This document shows positions 25,412 through 33,087 of a DNA stretch of 64,000 nucleotides, piece by piece. Made by a program: the position numbers and the translations under genes. The notes below the pieces were generated by a model. It was given only the letters and a program-made list of their open reading frames with translations. It made no database searches and had not been told where the DNA came from. Positions within the stretch are counted from its first letter, which is position 1. Each line of letters starts with the position of its first letter. This stretch comes from Bacillus methanolicus MGA3 (GTDB lineage Bacteria > Bacillota > Bacilli > Bacillales > Cytobacillaceae). The stretch covers positions 168,001-232,000 of the forward strand of contig NZ_CP007739.1 of NCBI RefSeq assembly GCF_000724485.1, given 5' to 3'.

Positions 25412-26572
25412 ATGCTAGCTGTGCATTTCGGTGCTGGAAATATAGGCAGAGGTTTTATAGGCAGTCTCTTATACCAGTCAGGTTATCAAACATGCTTTGT
25501 GGATGTAAACAGTGAAATTGTAGATTTAATAAATAAAAAGCAAGAATATCGGGTAGTACTTGCTGATCATTCTCAAGAAGAGTTAATCATCAAAAATGTA
25601 CGTGCGATTAATAGCCAGAAGGATCCTCATGAAGTGATTGACGCCATTGCCCAGGCTGATTTGGTTACTACGGCAGTAGGCCCGAACATTTTACCGCATA
25701 TCGCTGGTGTTATTGCAGAAGGACTGCGAAAAAGAATTCAAACAACGGATCAACCACTAAATATCATTGCCTGCGAAAACATGATTGGAGGCAGCACTTT
25801 ACTTAAAGAAAAAGTGTATGAAAAAATTAATGAAGAAGAAATAGAAATATTTAATCAACGATTTGGCTTCCCGGATGCGGCCGTTGATCGAATTGTGCCA
25901 AATCAATCGAATGAAGACAAATTAATGGTGATGGTTGAACCGTTTTATGAATGGGCTGTAGACCAAACAAAAATTGTTGGGGAAAAACCACCTGTCGAGG
26001 GAATTACGTTTGTAGACGATTTAAAGCCTTACATTGAAAGAAAACTATTTACCGTTAACACTGGACATGCAGTTGCAGCTTATTTTGGCTATTATGCGGG
26101 CATCCAAACAATCAATGAAGCAATGGAAAGAGAAGATATCAAGACTCTTGTAGAGAAAACTCTTCAAGAAACAGGCTTGCTGCTGGTGAAAAAATATAAC
26201 TTTGAGATGGAAAAGCATCAAGAATACATTTCTAAAATTGTCAATCGCTTCTCAAATCCGTATATTTCAGATGAAGTAACAAGGGTGGGCCGTTCTCCAA
26301 TCCGTAAGCTTGGACCGAATGACCGGTTAATAAGCCCGGCTAAACAATTTGCAGAAATCGTTGGCGATCAGCCGGTATACTTAGCAAAAAGCATTGCAGC
26401 AGCTTTACTATATGATTATCCACAAGATGCGGAAGCGGTAGAAATACAAGAAAGCATCAAGAATAATGGATTAGAATTAACCATTGAAAAATATACTCAG
26501 CTGGACAGTGATTCAAATTTAGCAAAATTAATTGTAGAACAATACAATTCATTTAAGGGCGGGAAATTATAA
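25412..26572 (+). CDS. mtlD: Mannitol-1-phosphate 5-dehydrogenase
   Basis: This enzyme oxidises mannitol-1-phosphate to fructose-6-phosphate with NAD, completing mannitol entry into glycolysis. The 386-aa length is standard. The N-terminal Rossmann motif is HFGAGNIGRGFIG, and the polyol-dehydrogenase motif ERKLFTVNTGHAVAAYFGY around residue 210 carries the catalytic Lys/Asn/His set. GAAGGAG precedes the start inside mtlF. It is the last gene of the mannitol operon and is followed by a very strong terminator. Confidence 0.97.
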   Translation: MLAVHFGAGNIGRGFIGSLLYQSGYQTCFVDVNSEIVDLINKKQEYRVVLADHSQEELIIKNVRAINSQKDPHEVIDAIAQADLVTTAVGPNILPHIAGVIAEGLRKRIQTTDQPLNIIACENMIGGSTLLKEKVYEKINEEEIEIFNQRFGFPDAAVDRIVPNQSNEDKLMVMVEPFYEWAVDQTKIVGEKPPVEGITFVDDLKPYIERKLFTVNTGHAVAAYFGYYAGIQTINEAMEREDIKTLVEKTLQETGLLLVKKYNFEMEKHQEYISKIVNRFSNPYISDEVTRVGRSPIRKLGPNDRLISPAKQFAEIVGDQPVYLAKSIAAALLYDYPQDAEAVEIQESIKNNGLELTIEKYTQLDSDSNLAKLIVEQYNSFKGGKL

Positions 26573-26672
26573 AAATTATTCCGCTGCAGGATTTAATGAA
26601 TTAAGTAAGATTTAAAGTTTTAACAATGCTTTTTTGCTGGAATGTAATTACAAGATAATAATTCGGTTCTAG

Positions 26673-26720
26673 ATCGAAGAAAAATTAGGCATGATCCTAA
26701 TTTTTCTTCGATTTTTTTTG
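26673..26720 (+). terminator. Terminator of the mannitol operon
   Basis: The perfect 17-bp stem (ATCGAAGAAAAATTAGG with its complement at 26696-26712) has a CATGAT loop and is followed by eight T residues. Confidence 0.95.
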
Positions 26721-26792
26721 TCTGTTTTTTGGAATGAGGGGGGAAAAGGGGAGGAAGTTTTAAAGATTTGAATAAAATAATCTTTTTTTGTC

Positions 26793-26883
26793 GTTGTTCG
26801 AACTTGTAATCATAGCCTCAAACTTAACTTTATTTAAGTCTGAAACCAGAGTATATAAAAGCTCGAACAACTTTGGATTACAA
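26793..26883 (+). other. Crossing inverted repeats in a gene-free region
   Basis: GTTGTTCGA (26793-26801) is complementary to TCGAACAAC (26863-26871). TTGTAATC (26804-26811) is complementary to GATTACAA (26876-26883). A small hairpin ACTTAA/TTAAGT lies between. The order A-B-A'-B' allows either two alternative stems or a pseudoknot. No ORF is seen, and a terminator at 26968-26999 follows. Confidence 0.5.
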
Positions 26884-26967
26884 TTCATATATTAATCAAT
26901 CTTTGTTAAGAACAGATTAAAAAGTTGTTAAAAATTGCTAACAAAAAATATACAAAATAAACAGGGG

Positions 26968-26999
26968 CATTACTTCAATAACTGGAAGTAATGTTTTTT
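26968..26999 (+). terminator. Isolated intrinsic terminator
   Basis: The 9-bp stem CATTACTTC/GAAGTAATG has an eight-base loop and is followed by TTTTTTC. No recognised gene precedes it since the mannitol terminator at 26720, so it may end an untranslated RNA. Confidence 0.75.
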
Positions 27000-27103
27000 C
27001 TTATTTAAGAATTATTAAGAAGAGTGAAAAATACAGGAATCCAACAAGAATGTATGGAATAAATTAGTGGATATTAAATTTTGAAAGAGGGAGGGGTTTT
27101 ACT

Positions 27104-27268
27104 GTGGAAATTATTCTACCTATCTTACCTTTTGTGTTGTTGGTGTTTATATTCTACTGGGTACATATTATTAAAGTTAATTCTGATGAGCAAGTTAAAC
27201 AAAATGAAGAGATTATTTCTTTGTTGAAAAAAATTAATGATAACATATCCAATAGTGCCTACGACTAA
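27104..27268 (+). CDS. Small membrane protein, 54 aa
   Basis: A GTG start with a GAGGGAGGGG ribosome binding site opens a 54-codon frame. It encodes one hydrophobic helix (LPILPFVLLVFIFYWVHII, residues 5-23) followed by a charged amphipathic helix (QVKQNEEIISLLKKINDNIS). This layout resembles the short DUF4083-type proteins of bacilli, but I cannot confirm the family. It lies 69 bases upstream of fosB. A hairpin (GATACT/AGTATC, 27275-27294) separates the two. Confidence 0.6.
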   Translation: MEIILPILPFVLLVFIFYWVHIIKVNSDEQVKQNEEIISLLKKINDNISNSAYD

Positions 27269-27337
27269 CAAGTGCGATACTGCAAGATTAGTATCGTCTT
27301 AAACAGTTAAAATCTTTGATTGGGGGGTGTCATAACA

Positions 27338-27760
27338 TTGCAAATCGGAGGTATTAATCATTTGACCTTCTCTGTATCTGATTTGGAGAAATCCATTCAT
27401 TTTTACCAAAATGTGTTTGGCGCAAAGCTATTAGTCAAAGGTAGAAACTTGGCTTACTTTGCTTTAAATGGGATTTGGTTAGCTTTAAATGTTCAAAGGG
27501 ATATTCCTCGAAAAGAAATTCAGCATTCATACACTCATATAGCTTTCTCAATACAGGAAGAAGACATTGATTATGTGGTTCAAAAGTTAAAAGAGTTTGG
27601 TGTTAATATTCTTCCAGGTAGAGACAGAGATGGAAGAGACAAACGTTCAGTTTATTTTACAGACCCTGATGGACATAAATTTGAATTTCATACAGGTTCC
27701 TTGGATGACCGGTTATCTTATTACAGAAGTGAAAAACACCATATGCAATTTTTTGATTGA
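27338..27760 (+). CDS. fosB: Metallothiol transferase FosB (fosfomycin resistance)
   Basis: FosB opens the epoxide of fosfomycin with bacillithiol, inactivating it in the cytoplasm. The 140-aa protein has the VOC fold and the three metal ligands His8, His67 and Glu116 at the positions of characterised FosB proteins. Other FosB sequences present are GINHLTFSVSDLEKSI, GIWLALNVQRDIPR, NILPGRDRD and VYFTDPDGHKFEFHTG. The TTG at 27338 is chosen because GGGGGGTG ends eight bases upstream and it aligns with the FosB start. Chromosomal fosB genes are common in bacilli. A 20-bp tandem repeat begins six bases after the stop. Confidence 0.95.
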   Translation: MQIGGINHLTFSVSDLEKSIHFYQNVFGAKLLVKGRNLAYFALNGIWLALNVQRDIPRKEIQHSYTHIAFSIQEEDIDYVVQKLKEFGVNILPGRDRDGRDKRSVYFTDPDGHKFEFHTGSLDDRLSYYRSEKHHMQFFD

Positions 27761-27766
27761 AAGTTT

Positions 27767-27860
27767 ATGAGCTTTTATTTGGGTATATAAGCCTTTATTT
27801 TGATATATGATTCTTTAATTTGATATATGAGCTTTTATTTTAATATATTAGCCGTCGATT
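27767..27860 (+). repeat. 20-bp tandem repeat, four copies plus a partial fifth
   Basis: Units start at 27767, 27787, 27807 and 27827. The consensus is ATGAGCTTTTATTTTGATAT. A degenerate fifth copy starts at 27847. Units differ at two to six positions, mostly in the first half; the ATTTTGATAT end is best kept. It begins right after the fosB stop codon. Confidence 0.85.
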
Positions 27861-27890
27861 ACTCTTATGTGCTTACATTCTATCATTCCG

Positions 27891-27917
27891 AAAAACCGGG
27901 CATATCCCGGTTTTTTA
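27891..27917 (+). terminator. Terminator after fosB and the repeats
   Basis: The stem AAAAACCGGG/CCCGGTTTTTT has loop CATAT and a T run included in the right arm. Confidence 0.9.
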
Positions 27918-28025
27918 TATAACGGAGCCCCTGGCAGAAACAAGTGTGAATTCGATAAAAGGTTTATACTATTCTTACAATTTAATATACAATATTAATA
28001 TGATCTGCCAAGAGGGGGAACAGGT

Positions 28026-28994
28026 GTGGGAAGTTTCATAGGACAAGACCGATTCAAAGGTATTTTAATGGTTACTTTCGGAGCTACATTATGGGGGTTA
28101 TCAGGTACAGCGGCCCAGCAACTTTTTCAAAATTATGGTGTTCCGATTGGGTGGCTAGTGACAATTCGGCTGTTATTCTCGGGTGTCGTATTAATTGCAA
28201 TAGGTCTGTTAAGTAAAGATAAAGAAAAGGTATGGGCGATTTGGAAAGATCGAAAGACACGACTCCAGTTATTACTATTTGGGTTAGTTGGATTGTTAGG
28301 AGTTCAGTATACATACTTCGCTTCTATCGAAACAGGAAATTCTGCGGTTGCTACTTTACTTCAATACTTAGCTCCGATATTTATAACTGTCTATTTCATT
28401 TTGAGATATCGTGCATATCCGGATCTTCGTGACCTAACAGCGATTATATTAGCACTTTTAGGAACTTTCCTTTTGTTAACAAACGGTTCGATTAAAAATT
28501 TTGCCGTTTCCAATATCTCTGTCGCATGGGGAATATTGTCCGGTATAGCCCTTGCTTTTTATACAATATACCCCGTTCAATTACTTAAAAAATGGGGGTC
28601 AATAGTGGTTGTTGGCTGGGGAATGATTATAGGAGGAATTGGATTGAGTTTTATTCATCCTCCTTGGGAAATAGAAATTCAAGATTGGTCTATTCATACA
28701 ATTTCACTTATTAGCTTTGTTATTATTTTTGGAACGTTAATTGCTTTTTTTCTTTATTTGGAAAGCCTTCGTTTCATTGCCCCGAAAGAAACGAGTCTGC
28801 TAAGTTGTACAGAACCGCTCGTCGCTGTTATTTCAGCGATTATTTGGCTTCATGTTTCTTTTGGACTATTTCAAGCATTTGGCGCTCTGTGCGTGATGGC
28901 TATGGTAATTATTTTATCCTTCAAATCAAATGAACCTCAAAAAAAATTTAACGTAATTAAAGATGGAAGGCAATTACAACGCAAACAAGCCTAA
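28026..28994 (+). CDS. EamA family (DMT) transporter
   Basis: This 322-aa membrane protein has ten predicted helices formed by two EamA repeats (about residues 12-145 and 165-302). The start is GATLWGLSGTAAQQLF, the middle motif is NSAVATLLQYLAPIFITVY, and the second copy has ETSLLSCTEPLVAVISAIIW. Such proteins export amino acids, metabolites or drugs; substrate is not deducible. The GTG at 28026 follows AGAGGGGG. It is a single gene between the fosB terminator and the TPP riboswitch. Confidence 0.88.
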   Translation: MGSFIGQDRFKGILMVTFGATLWGLSGTAAQQLFQNYGVPIGWLVTIRLLFSGVVLIAIGLLSKDKEKVWAIWKDRKTRLQLLLFGLVGLLGVQYTYFASIETGNSAVATLLQYLAPIFITVYFILRYRAYPDLRDLTAIILALLGTFLLLTNGSIKNFAVSNISVAWGILSGIALAFYTIYPVQLLKKWGSIVVVGWGMIIGGIGLSFIHPPWEIEIQDWSIHTISLISFVIIFGTLIAFFLYLESLRFIAPKETSLLSCTEPLVAVISAIIWLHVSFGLFQAFGALCVMAMVIILSFKSNEPQKKFNVIKDGRQLQRKQA

Positions 28995-29052
28995 AAAAAT
29001 GTTTCCACTTTTTCGAATTCGTGTTAAAATTTCAATAAATTAAATAATTCAT

Positions 29053-29144
29053 AACACTAGGGGAGCCTTTTAAAGGCTGAGATTGAACTTCGGTTCTAAA
29101 CCCTTTGAACCTGATCTGGGTCATACCAGCGTAGGGAAGTGGAG
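29053..29144 (+). promoter_or_regulatory. TPP riboswitch (THI element)
   Basis: Conserved segments are ACTAGGGGAGCC, GGCTGAGATTGAA, ACCCTTTGAACCTGATCTGGGTCATACCAGCG (across 29100-29131) and GTAGGGAAGTGGAG. It binds thiamine pyrophosphate and controls the downstream thiazole genes through the terminator at 29181-29216. Confidence 0.97.
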
Positions 29145-29180
29145 GCTATTCTTTTAGACTAGAGTATTTTTATGTACTTT

Positions 29181-29216
29181 AACCACTCTTTATGCTGGAG
29201 AGTGGTTTTTGTTTTG
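29181..29216 (+). terminator. Riboswitch-controlled terminator before tenI
   Basis: The 9-bp stem AACCACTCT/AGAGTGGTT has a TTATGCTGG loop and is followed by TTTGTTTT. It lies 31 bases before the tenI start. Confidence 0.9.
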
Positions 29217-29247
29217 CCAATTTTACGTCCAAGGGCAGGTGTGGACG

Positions 29248-29877
29248 ATGGAAAAGGAAATTCATGTCATTTCGAACGGTATTCAAAAAACCGATCAGTT
29301 TGTGAAGATAGCTTCTGAGATTCATCCGTATGTAACCGCCATTCACATCCGTGAAAAAAAAGCAACGGCCAAAGAGGTCTATACCATCATTAAGGCAATG
29401 ATCGCTGAAGGAATCCCGTCTGGAAAAGTAGTTGTAAATGACCGCGCAGACGTTGCAAGTGTAGTTCATGCACAGGGTGTTCAACTTACGTACCTAAGCC
29501 TTGATGTACAACTTGTTAAAACCAGCTTTCCGGAATTGCGCATCGGGAAATCGGTTCACTCGGTACAAGAAGCTATTGAAGCAGAAGAGCAGGGAGCGGA
29601 TTACCTTTTGTACGGACATATTTTCTCCACTTCTTCAAAGCCGGGGTTGACACCAAGAGGTCTAGGTTCATTGAAGCAAGTTGTGAAGGAAGTGAAAATT
29701 CCAGTCATCGCGATAGGAGGTATAGTACCTAAAAATGCGAAAGAAGTTTTATCGACAGGAGCGGCCGGCATCGCCGTAATGTCATTGATATGGGAAGCTC
29801 ATTCACCTTTAGAAGCAATAAAAGAATTATATTCGATTGTAAATGAAAAGAGGGTTTCAAATGACAACCAGTTATGA
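29248..29877 (+). CDS. tenI: Thiazole tautomerase TenI
   Basis: TenI converts the thiazole tautomer made by ThiG into the aromatic carboxythiazole phosphate. It is a 209-aa TIM-barrel protein related to ThiE. Visible barrel motifs are VVVNDRADVASVVHAQGVQL, RIGKSVHSVQEAIEAEEQGADYLLYGHIF and a phosphate-binding PVIAIGGIVPKNAKEVLSTGAAGIAVMS. The ATG at 29248 has AGGTG six bases upstream. It is the first gene of the thiamine operon and overlaps thiO by 17 bases. In B. subtilis tenA precedes tenI; here the riboswitch terminator lies directly before tenI. Confidence 0.92.
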   Translation: MEKEIHVISNGIQKTDQFVKIASEIHPYVTAIHIREKKATAKEVYTIIKAMIAEGIPSGKVVVNDRADVASVVHAQGVQLTYLSLDVQLVKTSFPELRIGKSVHSVQEAIEAEEQGADYLLYGHIFSTSSKPGLTPRGLGSLKQVVKEVKIPVIAIGGIVPKNAKEVLSTGAAGIAVMSLIWEAHSPLEAIKELYSIVNEKRVSNDNQL

Positions 29878-30991
29878 CGTTATTATTGTTGGAGGCGGAG
29901 TGATTGGCAGTTCAATTGCCTTTCATTTGGCAAAAAAGAAACGAAAGGTCCTGTTAGTCGAAAAAGACCGAATTGGATGCGAGGCATCAAGCGCAGCAGC
30001 GGGAATGCTTGGCGCACAGGCGGAAATTACAGAAGCCGGGCCTCTTTATGACATGGCGCAAACGAGCAGAAGTCTGTTTCCGGCCATATCAGAGGAACTA
30101 AAAGAATGTTCAGGTATTGATATTCACCTAGTGAGGAAAGGGTTATTAAAGGTAGCTAGATCAGAAGACGAAGGCAATGAGTTAAAGAGACTCATATCAT
30201 TCTACCAGAAGCAAGGACAAAGAGCTGAATGGTTGTCTATTGAAGAGCTGATTGAAAAAGAACCGAACCTTTCTCGTGATCTTGCAGGTGCTATGTATCT
30301 GCCAGATGATGGACATGTGCTTGCTCCGGAATTAACTTTTGCTTTTGCAAGGGCAGCCTCCATTTTAGGTGTGTGTTTACGAGAGTACACAACAACAACA
30401 GGAGTCATTATTCAAAATGACCGGATTATTGGCATTGAAACAAATGTCGGTAATTTTTACAGTGATACGGTTGTAGTGACATCAGGTGTCTGGTCAGGAA
30501 TGTTGCTGCAACAAACCGGCCTTCATCTTCCATTATATCCTGTGAAAGGGGAGTGTTTTTCTTTACTATATTCGGCATCACCGATTACCGCTACCGTTAT
30601 TTCGGAAGGATGCTACATTGTGCCAAAACAACGGGGCCGTCTCATCGTTGGCGCTACCATGGCAGAAGGACAATATGATAAAAAGGTTACTTTAAAGGGA
30701 ATTAGGGACCTTTTAACAATTTCAGAAACAATATTACCGAACATTGTTGAGGGCGAATGGGAAAAAGCTTGGGCAGGCCTTCGTCCCCAAACTCCTGATG
30801 GGTTGCCTTATATGGGCAAGCATCCTGAAATTGAAGGGTTATTTATTGCGGCAGGCCATTTTCGCAACGGAATATTGCTTAGTCCGATCACAGGTCGGTG
30901 GATGACAGAGCTGATCGAAGGCGAACGGCAGGAAGAGACGTTGCAGCCGTTTCGGGTAGACCGGTATTCAAAAACCCTGATAACGAGGTGA
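29861..30991 (+). CDS. thiO: Glycine oxidase ThiO
   Basis: ThiO oxidises glycine to the imine glyoxylate needed for thiazole synthesis, using FAD. The 376-aa protein begins with the dinucleotide-binding motif VIIVGGGVIGSSIAFHLAKK, followed by the FAD-contact EKDRIGCEASSAAAGMLGAQ. The C-terminal WAGLRPQTPDGLPYMGKHP and AAGHFRNGILLSP close the DAO fold. The ATG at 29861 lies in the end of tenI and follows AGAGGG; an earlier in-frame ATG at 29843 overlaps that site. Confidence 0.95.
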   Translation: MTTSYDVIIVGGGVIGSSIAFHLAKKKRKVLLVEKDRIGCEASSAAAGMLGAQAEITEAGPLYDMAQTSRSLFPAISEELKECSGIDIHLVRKGLLKVARSEDEGNELKRLISFYQKQGQRAEWLSIEELIEKEPNLSRDLAGAMYLPDDGHVLAPELTFAFARAASILGVCLREYTTTTGVIIQNDRIIGIETNVGNFYSDTVVVTSGVWSGMLLQQTGLHLPLYPVKGECFSLLYSASPITATVISEGCYIVPKQRGRLIVGATMAEGQYDKKVTLKGIRDLLTISETILPNIVEGEWEKAWAGLRPQTPDGLPYMGKHPEIEGLFIAAGHFRNGILLSPITGRWMTELIEGERQEETLQPFRVDRYSKTLITR

Positions 30992-30995
30992 CAAA

Positions 30996-31199
30996 ATGAA
31001 GCTCATTATAAATGGAGATGTAGTTGAACTGTCAAATGAAGTACGTACGATTCAGGATTTGTTGACTCACTTTAACTTGCAAGATAAAGGAGCCATTGTT
31101 GAACTGAATCGAGAAATTCTTGAGAAAAGTGAGCATGCAAAAGCTTATTTGTCAGATGGCGATAAAATAGAAATTGTTCATTTTGTGGGAGGCGGTTGA
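30996..31199 (+). CDS. thiS: Sulfur carrier protein ThiS
   Basis: This 67-aa ubiquitin-like protein ends in VHFVGGG. The C-terminal glycine is adenylated by ThiF and turned into a thiocarboxylate that donates sulfur to ThiG. Size and the central [18 protein letters not shown] segment match Bacillus ThiS. It lies four bases after thiO and one base before thiG. Confidence 0.94.
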   Translation: MKLIINGDVVELSNEVRTIQDLLTHFNLQDKGAIVELNREILEKSEHAKAYLSDGDKIEIVHFVGGG

Positions 31200-31200
31200 A

Positions 31201-31965
31201 ATGTTAAAAATAGGTCCATATCAGTTTAAATCGAGATTACTGCTTGGAACAGGGAAGTTTCCTGACTTTGATGTACAGAAAGAGGCGGTAAAAGTATCCG
31301 GTGCAGAAATTTTAACATTTGCGGTACGCCGTATGAATATTTATGAGCCGAACCAGCCGAACTTTTTGGAAAAACTTGAAGTTACAAATTTTACTTTGCT
31401 TCCTAACACAGCAGGAGCAAAAACGGCGGAAGAAGCGGTTAGAATTGCGAAACTGGCAAAGGCGTCCGGTTTATGTGATATGATAAAAGTAGAAGTTATT
31501 GGTGATGATAAAACACTTCTTCCAGACCCGATTGAAACGTTAAAGGCATCTGAAATGCTTCTAGAAGAAGGATTTATCGTTCTCCCTTACACTTCTGATG
31601 ATGTAATATTAGCAAGAAAATTGCAGGAGCTTGGCGTGCATGCCATTATGCCCGGAGCTTCACCGATTGGTTCCGGTCAAGGAATTGTAAATCCGTTAAA
31701 TTTAAGCCTGATTATCGAGCAAGCAACAGTACCTGTCATTGTTGATGCCGGAATCGGTTCACCGGCAGATGCAGCTCTAGCAATGGAGATGGGTGCAGAT
31801 GGTGTTCTATTGAATACCGCTGTATCAGGTGCAAAAGATCCTGTGAAAATGGCTCTCGCGATGAAGCTGGCCATTGAAGCAGGAAGAATGGGGTATGAAG
31901 CAGGAAGAATTCCGAAAAAAAGGTATGCAACCGCCTCGAGCCCGCTGGAGGGAATGATCGTTTAA
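31201..31965 (+). CDS. thiG: Thiazole synthase ThiG
   Basis: ThiG forms the thiazole phosphate ring from deoxyxylulose-5-phosphate, dehydroglycine and ThiS thiocarboxylate. The 254-aa TIM barrel shows [25 protein letters not shown] with the Schiff-base Lys near residue 97, [38 protein letters not shown] and the C-terminal [19 protein letters not shown]. The ATG at 31201 follows GGGAGGCGG, which also encodes the end of thiS. Its stop overlaps the thiF start by one base. Confidence 0.97.
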   Translation: MLKIGPYQFKSRLLLGTGKFPDFDVQKEAVKVSGAEILTFAVRRMNIYEPNQPNFLEKLEVTNFTLLPNTAGAKTAEEAVRIAKLAKASGLCDMIKVEVIGDDKTLLPDPIETLKASEMLLEEGFIVLPYTSDDVILARKLQELGVHAIMPGASPIGSGQGIVNPLNLSLIIEQATVPVIVDAGIGSPADAALAMEMGADGVLLNTAVSGAKDPVKMALAMKLAIEAGRMGYEAGRIPKKRYATASSPLEGMIV

Positions 31966-32984
31966 TGAGCGAGCGGTATTCCAGGCAAGAATTGTTTGCC
32001 GGAATTCAAAAAGAAGGGCAGAAAAAGCTGTCTTCTAAACATGTATTGATTATCGGCGCCGGTGCTCTTGGTACCGGCAACGCTGAAATACTAGTCCGTG
32101 CAGGTGTTGGCAAATTAACGATCGTTGACCGCGATTATGTTGAATGGAGCAATCTTCAACGACAACAACTTTTCAGCGAAAAAGACGCGGAAAATCGAAT
32201 GCCGAAAGCGATTGCAGCAAGGGAGCGGCTGCTGCAGATCAATTCGGATGTTCAGATTGAATCGCACATTATGGACGTGGGCATTCAAGAAATGGAAGAA
32301 TTAACTGAAGATGTTGACCTTATTCTTGATGCTACTGATAACTTTGATATCCGTTTGTTAATTAATGACATTTCACAAAAACGTAAGATTCCTTGGATTT
32401 ATGGAGCTTGTGTCGGAAGTTATGGTTTAAGCTATACAATTATACCCGGAAAAACGCCATGTTTAAGCTGTCTTCTTGAAAGTGTTCCTATGGGTGGAGC
32501 AACTTGCGACACAGCCGGAATTATCGCACCTGCCGTGCAAATGGTTGTTGTCCATCAAACGTCGGAAGCGTTAAAAATTTTAGTTGAGGACAGAAAAGCT
32601 TTGCGGAATACGCTCGTTTCGTTTGATCTCTGGAACAATCATTATGTGGCCATGAATGTTGATAAAATGAAAAAAGCAGATTGCCCATCCTGCGGAGAAG
32701 CTCCCATCTATCCGTATTTACAACCAGAAAATCAAACAAAAACAGCGGTTCTTTGCGGAAGGAATACAGTGCAAATCAGACCTCCTGAACGAATTGAAAG
32801 GGATTTGAATCAGTTGGCAGAAACACTTTCTCGTGTAGGTGGAAAGGTTGAGAAGAATCCATACCTTGTTTCGTTTATACAAGGGGATCATCGTCTTGTC
32901 GTTTTTAAAGACGGAAGAGTGCTAGTCCACGGTACAAAAGATATTGCAGAGGCGAAAAGCTTGTATCATCGCTTTATCGGATAA
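31965..32984 (+). CDS. thiF: ThiS adenylyltransferase ThiF
   Basis: ThiF adenylates ThiS as an E1-like enzyme. At 339 aa it has the ATP loop GAGALGTGNAEILVRAGVGK, DRDYVEWSNLQRQ, DATDNFDIR, and two cysteine pairs for zinc (CLSC near 165 and CPSCGE near 244). The catalytic-type Cys is in GGATCDTAG. The C-terminal extension beyond residue 270 is the MoeB-family tail found in Bacillus ThiF. It ends the operon; thiD, which follows in B. subtilis, is absent and a terminator comes next. Confidence 0.94.
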   Translation: MSERYSRQELFAGIQKEGQKKLSSKHVLIIGAGALGTGNAEILVRAGVGKLTIVDRDYVEWSNLQRQQLFSEKDAENRMPKAIAARERLLQINSDVQIESHIMDVGIQEMEELTEDVDLILDATDNFDIRLLINDISQKRKIPWIYGACVGSYGLSYTIIPGKTPCLSCLLESVPMGGATCDTAGIIAPAVQMVVVHQTSEALKILVEDRKALRNTLVSFDLWNNHYVAMNVDKMKKADCPSCGEAPIYPYLQPENQTKTAVLCGRNTVQIRPPERIERDLNQLAETLSRVGGKVEKNPYLVSFIQGDHRLVVFKDGRVLVHGTKDIAEAKSLYHRFIG

Positions 32985-33013
32985 ATAAATTTATAACAAA
33001 AAACAACTAAGCC

Positions 33014-33067
33014 CCGGATCGAAGGAAAATCAGAGCCAATTCTGGTTATCCTCCGGTCTTTTTCTTT
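33014..33067 (+). terminator. Terminator of the thiamine operon
   Basis: The imperfect stem CCGG-AGGA-CAGA / TCTG-TCCT-CCGG is followed by TCTTTTTC. It is the third member of the hairpin type also seen at 19438 and 26673. Confidence 0.75.
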
Positions 33068-33087
33068 AATGGAAGGAGAATGAAATA

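Noticed and set aside
27767..27860. CRISPR array
   Set aside because: The 20-bp units are directly adjacent without spacers, and no cas gene is present.
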